Source: Clostridia bacterium (GTDB lineage: Bacteria; Bacillota; Clostridia; Oscillospirales; Acutalibacteraceae). Taken from it: a DNA stretch of 10,537 nt. Position 1 is the stretch's first letter, and the number at the start of each line of letters is the position of its first letter. The position numbers and the translations under genes are program-made. Of the stretch, positions 5,771 to 10,537 are shown piece by piece. The notes beneath the pieces are model-generated. The model ran no database searches. It was not told where the DNA came from and saw only the letters and a list, made by a program, of their open reading frames with translations. The stretch spans positions 1 through 10,537 of the forward strand of contig JAFSBS010000270.1 of NCBI GenBank assembly GCA_017437165.1. Reading direction: 5' to 3'.

Positions 5771-6844
5771 TTATTTTTTTGTAGTCTTTTTGTTTTTATC
5801 TTTAAGGTTATAAACGAATGCTAATATTTTAGCAATTGCTTTGTAGAATTCTTCGGGGATTTCGTCACCGACTTCTACTGCATCATATAAAGCCCTTGCA
5901 AGTGGTCTGTCTTCAGTAACATAAACATCATTTTCTTCTGCTACCTTAACAATTCTTAAAGCCAATTGGTCCATACCTTTTGCAACCACTCGTGGCGCTC
6001 TATCTTTATCTCTGTCAAATTTAAGCGCAACTGCAAAGTGTGTAGGGTTACGGATAACTACATCCGCTTCAGGAACATTCTGCATCATTCTCTGACGAGA
6101 ACGTTGCTGTTGCAACTGTCTTTGTCTACCCTTAATTTGCGGGTTACCTTCAATTTGTTTATATTCGTCTTTAATTTCCTGCTTACTCATCTTCATATTC
6201 TTTTCGTAATCCCACCATTGATACAGGTAGTCGGCTGCTGCCAGGAATACGAAAGCAATACCGGATTTCAACACAACATCCATTATAATTTCGCCTGTTT
6301 TGTTAATGGCGTTAACGGGTGCCATATCTATAAGCATCGGTAATGTAGTAACTTCATCTATAAGAACTGTATAAACCATATAAAGTAAAACTATAATCTT
6401 GATAAGTGATTTAAGCAGTTCTACTATTGCTCTTATAGAGAACATCTTTTTTATACCGTTAAGCGGATTTATTCTGTTAAATTTTGGTGCAAACGCTTTT
6501 GTAGAAAAAAGCATTTTTGTCTGTGCCATAGTAACAACTATCGCCACCAGAGCAGATACCAACACTAACGGCATGGCACATTTTATAAACACAAGACCTA
6601 AATCTGTAAAAGTTGTTGAAACATCAGAAGCCAAAAACACTTCTTTAGTACCGGCTAAAGAAATATATCTTCTGACTAAATCCTGCACATTGGTAAAAAT
6701 GGATGGTGCAAACATTTTCAATGAATAAAACGATGCAATAAGCGAAACGGCTGTAACAGCATCCTTACTCAGAAAGACATTACCTTTCTTTCGTTCGTCC
6801 TTTCGCTTTTTGGGCGTCGCTTTTTCGGTTTTCTCACCCGCCAT
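5771..6844 (-). CDS. flhB: FlhB, flagellar export gate protein and substrate-specificity switch
   Basis: FlhB is an inner-membrane export protein that switches secretion from rod/hook to filament substrates after self-cleavage. The 357 residues follow the family plan: a basic N-terminus (EKTEKATPKKRKDERKKG), four membrane segments between about residues 30 and 210, a basic linker rich in Q and R (about 215-255), and the soluble autocleavage domain. The cleavage motif NPTH is intact at residues 266-269 (in VVIRNPTHFAVALKF). The family motif EDRPLARALYD follows at about 311-321. The tail ends in a short lysine-rich stretch. It is a separate gene from fliR, 43 nt apart, unlike the fused fliR-flhB of some clostridia. 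The ATG is preceded by AAGTGGTGG. Its 3' end is 20 nt from flhA. Confidence 0.98.
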   Translation of the reverse strand: MAGEKTEKATPKKRKDERKKGNVFLSKDAVTAVSLIASFYSLKMFAPSIFTNVQDLVRRYISLAGTKEVFLASDVSTTFTDLGLVFIKCAMPLVLVSALVAIVVTMAQTKMLFSTKAFAPKFNRINPLNGIKKMFSIRAIVELLKSLIKIIVLLYMVYTVLIDEVTTLPMLIDMAPVNAINKTGEIIMDVVLKSGIAFVFLAAADYLYQWWDYEKNMKMSKQEIKDEYKQIEGNPQIKGRQRQLQQQRSRQRMMQNVPEADVVIRNPTHFAVALKFDRDKDRAPRVVAKGMDQLALRIVKVAEENDVYVTEDRPLARALYDAVEVGDEIPEEFYKAIAKILAFVYNLKDKNKKTTKK

Positions 6845-6887
6845 TTTTTAACCACCACTTTTCACAGTAAGAATAAATTGAGTCTAA

Positions 6888-7658
6888 CTACACCGAAGTA
6901 AATAAATTATAAATATTATCTGTTAATATTCCGACATAGTTTTCCATAAAATTTCCTACCGGAACAGAAAAAGCAAATAACAGTAAAAATCCGAGAAAAA
7001 TCTTTAACGGAAAATGTATTGTAAATATGTTGATTTGTGGTGAAAGTTTCATTAACACACCCAAAGCAACTTCTAAAACAAATGTAGCAACAATAAATGG
7101 TGCAACAAGTTTTATAATAAGTGAAAATGCAGAAACAAACATAGTCATTACAAACTGTGCTGTGTTCTGCCCTATTTCTACTGCACCCATGGATACAATA
7201 TCATAAGACGAAGCCATTATTCTGATAAATGTCAGATGACTGTCTGTGGAAAAGAAGTACATAATAAATAAAAGTTCAAAAAGCCTACCCGAAACAGATG
7301 CCTGAATACTTGTACCCGGGTCAAATGCTTTAGCCATTGAAAGACCAAAACCCATATCTATTATGTCACCTGCGGCAAAAAGCATATAATAGAAAATCTG
7401 AAAAACAAGCCCTGCAGCAAAACCAACTAAAAATTCTTTAAGCATGGCAAAAAGAAATACAAGACCATCGAAATTTTCTATTCCCGGTGCTTTTAGTGTA
7501 GGTGTAAGAATAATTGTCAAGCCCAGAGCCAAACCTATCTTGACAGCAGAAACAACGTTTCTTCTTGCAAGTAACGGATTAAAAAAGAGCATTGCTCCCA
7601 TTCTGCAAAAGACAAGAATGTATGCGCCAAGACCTTGTACTAAAATCTGCCCTGACAT
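6888..7658 (-). CDS. fliR: FliR, flagellar export gate membrane protein
   Basis: FliR is a component of the FliP5-Q4-R1 channel of the flagellar export apparatus. The 256 residues have the usual length and about six hydrophobic segments. Early features are FCRMGAMLFFNPLL at about residues 18-31 and the GFAAGLVFQIFYYMLFAAGDIID region at about 78-101, both typical of FliR. Later comes a conserved block around VAPFIVATFVLEVALGVLMK and SPQINIFTIHFPLKI, which matches the family's cytoplasmic-facing loop. The start lies 3 nt after the fliQ stop, with a weak GGCGGGG ribosome site within the end of fliQ, so translation is probably coupled. It is followed by flhB after 43 nt. Confidence 0.96.
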   Translation of the reverse strand: MSGQILVQGLGAYILVFCRMGAMLFFNPLLARRNVVSAVKIGLALGLTIILTPTLKAPGIENFDGLVFLFAMLKEFLVGFAAGLVFQIFYYMLFAAGDIIDMGFGLSMAKAFDPGTSIQASVSGRLFELLFIMYFFSTDSHLTFIRIMASSYDIVSMGAVEIGQNTAQFVMTMFVSAFSLIIKLVAPFIVATFVLEVALGVLMKLSPQINIFTIHFPLKIFLGFLLLFAFSVPVGNFMENYVGILTDNIYNLFTSV

Positions 7659-7661
7659 TTA

Positions 7662-7925
7662 CTACAACCCCGCCATATAGGACATTATGTACTGAAAGAA
7701 TTCCTGAATATTTGAAATCAACCAGGCCCCTCCTGCAATAAGCATAACTCCTATAACTAGAATTTTCGGTGCAAATGAAAGGGTTTGCTCGTGAATCTGT
7801 GTCGCTGCCTGAAATATAGCAATTACAAGACCGATACCAACACTTATTAAAAGCATTGGTGACACAAGTTTTATTATGAGAAGAATTGACTCTCTGAATA
7901 TTACAAGAGCATCTTCTTGTGTCAT
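7662..7925 (-). CDS. fliQ: FliQ, flagellar export gate membrane protein
   Basis: FliQ is the small two-helix protein of the FliPQR export channel. With the start at 7925 it has 87 residues, the usual size of 87-90; a longer reading from an ATG at 7943 would give 93. I chose the inner ATG because AAGGGAGTG lies between the two ATGs, 6 nt before the inner one. The sequence MTQEDALVIFRESILLI, the first membrane helix, then AIFQAATQIHEQTLSFAPKI and a second helix match the family closely. It sits 49 nt after fliP and 3 nt before fliR, the standard order. Confidence 0.96.
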   Translation of the reverse strand: MTQEDALVIFRESILLIIKLVSPMLLISVGIGLVIAIFQAATQIHEQTLSFAPKILVIGVMLIAGGAWLISNIQEFFQYIMSYMAGL

Positions 7926-7931
7926 ATTAAG

Positions 7932-7940
7932 CACTCCCTT
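7932..7940 (-). promoter_or_regulatory. Ribosome binding site deciding the fliQ start
   Basis: The minus strand reads AAGGGAGTG, 6 nt before the ATG at 7925 and downstream of the other in-frame ATG at 7943. It therefore supports the shorter, family-length FliQ. Confidence 0.85.
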
Positions 7941-7974
7941 CATTTGAATTTTTACAAAAATAAATTAAGCGTAG

Positions 7975-8793
7975 CTAATTGAAACTCGTTATGAGCATTT
8001 CAATCAGTAATCCCCAACCATCAACTACAACGAAAAGCATCAACTTAAACGGTAGCGAAATCATCGATGGCGGAAGCATAACCATACCCATCGACATCAG
8101 GGTACTCGAAACTATCATATCAATTATTAAAAACGGCAGGAACAACAAAAAGCCCATTGTAAATGCACGTTTTAATTCGCTTGTTATAAAAGCCGGAACA
8201 ATAACAGAAAGTCCTAATTCTTTTAATGACTCTGTGTTACCACTCTCAACTTTATCTTCATCACCCGACAAAGATAAAAACATATCTAAATCTTTATCTT
8301 TAGTTTGTTTAAGCATAAACTCTTTAATAGGGTCCTGCATTCTATCTAAAGCAACTTCCTCTGTTATTTTTCCTTTTTGCAAAGGCTCAATTGCCTCTGT
8401 ATTTATTGTGGAAATAACAGGTGACATTATAAAGAGTGAAAGTGCTAAAGCAAGACCTATAATAACCTGATTAGGTGGTGTCTGCTGTAAACCGATTGCA
8501 TTTCTTAAAAGCGACAGAACAATTACAATTCTTGTAAAACTCGTCATCATCATAAGTAATGACGGTGCTAAAGCAAGTAGTACAAACAAGAATAAAAGTT
8601 GTAATTCGCTCATTGCCCCTTCTTGTGCGTCACTGTTTATATCAACACTTACTGACGCAGCATTTGCAGTAACTGCAAAAATAATAGCAAAAACAGTTAT
8701 GGCAACTGTTAATAGTATTAGCCGTCCCCACAACCGTTTTATTTGCTTGGAGTGAGGGGCTTTTTTACTTTGAGTTTTGGGATTTTTATTCAT
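7975..8793 (-). CDS. fliP: FliP, flagellar export gate membrane protein
   Basis: FliP is the main subunit of the FliPQR export pore. From the ATG at 8793 the protein has 272 residues, somewhat longer than many homologues. The extra length is an unusually basic leader of about 24 residues (many Lys and Arg) before the hydrophobic signal core at about 25-42, with a probable signal peptidase site after TANA or TANAA. FliP is one of the few flagellar membrane proteins with a cleaved signal. The mature part has SLLMMMTSFTRIVIVLSLLR and AIGLQQTPPNQVIIGLAL, a soluble region around EFMLKQTKDKDLDMFLSL, and C-terminal membrane helices (FLLFLPFLIIDMIVSS, MMLPP-like MVMLPPSMISLPFK). The start overlaps the fliO stop by 8 nt; an ATG at 8817 has no good ribosome site. 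Confidence 0.95.
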   Translation of the reverse strand: MNKNPKTQSKKAPHSKQIKRLWGRLILLTVAITVFAIIFAVTANAASVSVDINSDAQEGAMSELQLLFLFVLLALAPSLLMMMTSFTRIVIVLSLLRNAIGLQQTPPNQVIIGLALALSLFIMSPVISTINTEAIEPLQKGKITEEVALDRMQDPIKEFMLKQTKDKDLDMFLSLSGDEDKVESGNTESLKELGLSVIVPAFITSELKRAFTMGFLLFLPFLIIDMIVSSTLMSMGMVMLPPSMISLPFKLMLFVVVDGWGLLIEMLITSFN

Positions 8794-9178
8794 CTTTACC
8801 GTCTCCCTTCCCCTCATTCTTCTTATTCAACAAATTATTATAAGCGTCTGTGAAGAAAGTCATAAAATTATTTTCACCCATATTCTGAACTACCGTGTTC
8901 TCAGGGAAAAGTGAAGCATCCATTTCTTCAATCTTTGTAACGCTTTGTGCTGTAAATGCTAAAAGAAACACTTTATCGGAAACTCTGACTAAAGCAAGTG
9001 ATTGGTCCTTACCAACCGCCATTCGTTCTATTATTTCAATATTTCTCGCTTTACCACCAATTTTAGGTTGATATTGTTTAGCAAAAAACTTTGAGAAATA
9101 ATATGCTCCGACAAAAACGGCAATCATAAGGACAATTGTACCAATTCCTACGAGAATTGTTTCTACAGTCTGCCCCAT
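8786..9178 (-). CDS. fliO: FliO, flagellar export assembly protein
   Basis: FliO helps assemble the FliP ring and sits in the inner membrane. The 130-residue protein has one membrane helix at about residues 8-30 followed by a small cytoplasmic domain. The segment RNIEIIERMAVGKDQSLALV followed by DKVFLLAFT is the conserved core of the family. The tail is rich in Lys, Asn, Gly and Asp, including NKKNEGKGDGKDE. FliO is poorly conserved overall; its position between cheY and fliP supports the call. The ATG follows AGAGGG with a suitable spacer. The last codons hold the fliP ribosome site and overlap the fliP start. Confidence 0.93.
   Translation of the reverse strand: MGQTVETILVGIGTIVLMIAVFVGAYYFSKFFAKQYQPKIGGKARNIEIIERMAVGKDQSLALVRVSDKVFLLAFTAQSVTKIEEMDASLFPENTVVQNMGENNFMTFFTDAYNNLLNKKNEGKGDGKDE
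8803..8809 (-). promoter_or_regulatory. Ribosome binding site deciding the fliP start
   Basis: The minus strand reads AAGGGAG within the end of fliO, 9 nt before the ATG at 8793. The alternative in-frame ATG at 8817 lies upstream of this site and has no comparable one, so the shorter fliP is preferred. Confidence 0.75.
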
Positions 9179-9217
9179 ACAAAGCCCTCTCTTATTATAA
9201 ATTTAAAACTATAATAA

Positions 9218-9580
9218 TTACAATGGTAAAATTTTAGTAACTGTCTGAACGATTCTGTCTTGTTTGAAAGGTTTAACAATGAAATCAAGAGCACCTAATT
9301 TAATAGCCTCCATAACCATTGATTCCTGACCCATAGCAGAACACATAACAACTTTTGAGTTAGGGTCGATTTGTTTGATAGCAGCAAGTGCTTCGATACC
9401 ACTCATATTAGGCATTGTAATATCAAGAAGAACTAAATCCGGTTTGTGTTCCTGATAAAGTTCAACAGCCTGAGCACCGTCAGCAGCCTCAACAAAATCT
9501 GTGTAACCTACACCACTTAAGTGGTTTTGAATCATTTTTCTCATGAAACCTGCGTCATCAGCTAACATAATTTTATACAT
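9218..9580 (-). CDS. cheY: CheY-type single-domain response regulator
   Basis: This 120-residue receiver domain without an output domain is the chemotaxis response regulator that binds the motor switch when phosphorylated. The active-site residues are all present: Asp8 and Asp9 (in LADDAGFMRK), the phosphorylated Asp53 (LLDITMPNMSG), Ser81 in the Thr/Ser position (VVMCSAMGQ) and Lys103 (IVKPF). Phe100 stands where the E. coli protein has the switch residue Tyr106. The gene follows fliY, as in Bacillus, where FliY dephosphorylates CheY-P at the motor. The ATG is preceded by AAGAGGAC. Single receiver domains can serve other kinases, but the location and close match make CheY the best call. Confidence 0.95.
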   Translation of the reverse strand: MYKIMLADDAGFMRKMIQNHLSGVGYTDFVEAADGAQAVELYQEHKPDLVLLDITMPNMSGIEALAAIKQIDPNSKVVMCSAMGQESMVMEAIKLGALDFIVKPFKQDRIVQTVTKILPL

Positions 9581-9613
9581 AAATTCGTCCTCTTTTCTTA
9601 ATTATAATTTAAT

Positions 9614-10537
9614 TTATAAAGAATTACCAAGTGAATCTAAAAGTTCTTTTGCACCTACAATTTCTGTTACACGGATGCCGAAGTTATCGCCAACAACAAT
9701 AACATCACCATATGCAAGTAACTGACCGTTAACAATGATTTCTGCCGGTGCACCTGTTTGTTTGTCAAGTTCAATAACTGTACCCTGACCAAAATCCATA
9801 ATATCTTTAATCTTTTTCTTTGCACGACCGATTACAACTGAAATTTCAAGTTGAACGCCCATAAGTAAGTTAAGATTACCGCTATATGGTGTACCTGTCA
9901 TACCAATTTTTTTGCCAAAATCAGGGAAATCTGCAGTTTTGATTGTTACAGACGGGTCTTGCTGCATTGGCATTCCATAACCCATAGGAGGCTGCTGCAT
10001 TTGCATACCATAATAAGGATTCTGCATACCGGGCATCATACCTTGTTGATATGGATTCTGTTGGTACATACCCTGACCCATATATTGTTCCTGACCATAC
10101 ATTGGCTGTTGGGCATACATATTAGGAGCGCCCTGATTCATAGGTTGTGCGTTATATGTATTATCCTGAACAGGCGGCTGCTGTACCGGTGGTTGTTCCG
10201 GAACCGGAGCCGGTGCAGGAGCAGGAGCTGGTGCAGGAGCAGGAGCTGGTGTTGGAGCCGGAGCCGGTGCAGGAGCTGGAGCTGGTTCTTCAACTTCTTC
10301 CTCTCCGCCTGAAATTATTGCAATAATTCTTTTTGCTAAGTCAATTGACAAATAAGAAGTAAATACTGTATCAACAATTGGCTGTCCTGCTATATCATCT
10401 TCAATATTAAGATTGAAAGAAACTGCTACTACATTTTCTTCTGTATGACCTTCTGCTTCAAAAGATTCAAGCACGTCTGTACGCGATGTGATTAACTTTG
10501 ATTCAGGTGTTGAAATATTAACTGTCATACCCAATAT
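9614..10537 (-). CDS. fliY: FliY/FliN-type flagellar motor switch protein (5' end cut by window edge)
   Basis: FliY is the Gram-positive version of FliN in the switch complex; full-length FliY also carries an N-terminal CheC-like phosphatase domain. The frame is open to the edge, so the beginning is missing; a TTG at 10534 is not a believable start. The visible part has three sections. First is the end of a CheC-like domain (about 75 residues, ending LSIDLAKRIIAIISG). Second is a low-complexity linker of about 115 residues: an acidic GEEEVEEP, an Ala-Pro repeat (10202-10285), then a Gln/Met/Tyr/Pro-rich stretch (9956-10201). Third is the SpoA/FliN C-terminal domain (9650-9880), with LNLLMGVQLEISVVIGRAKK and YGDVIVVGDNFGIRVTEIV. 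The phosphatase active site is in the missing part or cannot be judged. Confidence 0.93.
   Translation of the reverse strand: MLGMTVNISTPESKLITSRTDVLESFEAEGHTEENVVAVSFNLNIEDDIAGQPIVDTVFTSYLSIDLAKRIIAIISGGEEEVEEPAPAPAPAPAPTPAPAPAPAPAPAPAPVPEQPPVQQPPVQDNTYNAQPMNQGAPNMYAQQPMYGQEQYMGQGMYQQNPYQQGMMPGMQNPYYGMQMQQPPMGYGMPMQQDPSVTIKTADFPDFGKKIGMTGTPYSGNLNLLMGVQLEISVVIGRAKKKIKDIMDFGQGTVIELDKQTGAPAEIIVNGQLLAYGDVIVVGDNFGIRVTEIVGAKELLDSLGNSL
10202..10285 (-). repeat. Hexanucleotide-based Ala-Pro repeat inside fliY
   Basis: The stretch encodes about 13 Ala-Pro units from repeating GGAGCN/GGTGCN hexamers (plus-strand reading). Within it an 18-bp block, GGTGCAGGAGCAGGAGCT, occurs twice in direct tandem at 10212-10229 and 10230-10247. 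The near-identical units make length change by replication slippage likely, always in whole codons when a hexamer is gained or lost. Confidence 0.85.

Noticed and set aside
5966..6728. Two plus-strand open frames opposite flhB
   Set aside because: Both are antisense to a well-conserved gene and show no family features.
7979..8470. Plus-strand open frame of 163 codons
   Set aside because: It lies antisense within fliP, has no ribosome site and no recognisable domain; fliP on the other strand is certain.
9192..9217. AT-only inverted repeat TTATTATA/TATAATAA between cheY and fliO
   Set aside because: The stem is 8 A-T pairs with a 10-nt loop and no U-tract. It is expected by chance in AT-rich spacer, so it is not called a terminator.
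9959..10312. Plus-strand open frame rich in Arg, Ser, His and Trp
   Set aside because: It is the antisense reading of the low-complexity fliY linker; its odd composition comes from the repeats.

Overview
The window is part of a large flagellar and chemotaxis operon of a low-GC, Gram-positive bacterium, most likely a Clostridia-type Firmicute. The evidence is the AT-rich sequence, strong AGGAGG-like ribosome sites, a FliY-type FliN with a long linker, CheC and CheD, and a sigma-28 gene inside the operon. I cannot assign a genus. Every supported gene is on the minus strand, so the operon reads from high to low coordinates.

Layout in reading order: the C-terminal part of fliY (switch protein, cut by the window edge at 10537), a single-domain CheY, then the flagellar type III export genes fliO, fliP, fliQ, fliR, flhB and flhA. 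A 236-bp gap follows, then a sigma-28 gene, two rod/hook-family genes (flgF/flgG type), cheC, and cheD, whose last codons run off the window at position 1. Spacing is tight: fliO/fliP and cheC/cheD overlap, and most other junctions are 2 to 50 nt. Three starts were moved downstream of the longest ORF on ribosome-site evidence (fliP, fliQ and the sigma gene).

The genes form one working unit. FliO, FliP, FliQ, FliR, FlhB and FlhA build the export gate, the FlgF/FlgG proteins are rod or hook substrates, and FliY, CheY, CheC and CheD connect the motor switch to chemotaxis. The sigma factor is expected to turn on late flagellar genes.

The non-routine part is the flhA/sigma gap. At 3460-3673 there is a non-coding 214-bp element with near-identical 26-bp terminal inverted repeats, each ending in TTATAA. 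It folds into two back-to-back cloverleaf-like units, each a basal stem carrying three abutting hairpins. It looks like a miniature inverted-repeat insertion or a structured RNA that I cannot match to a named family. One of its hairpins carries GCCGATAA, a sigma-28-type -10 sequence, pointing at the sigma-28 gene. The flhF and flhG genes often found at this place in Firmicutes are absent here.
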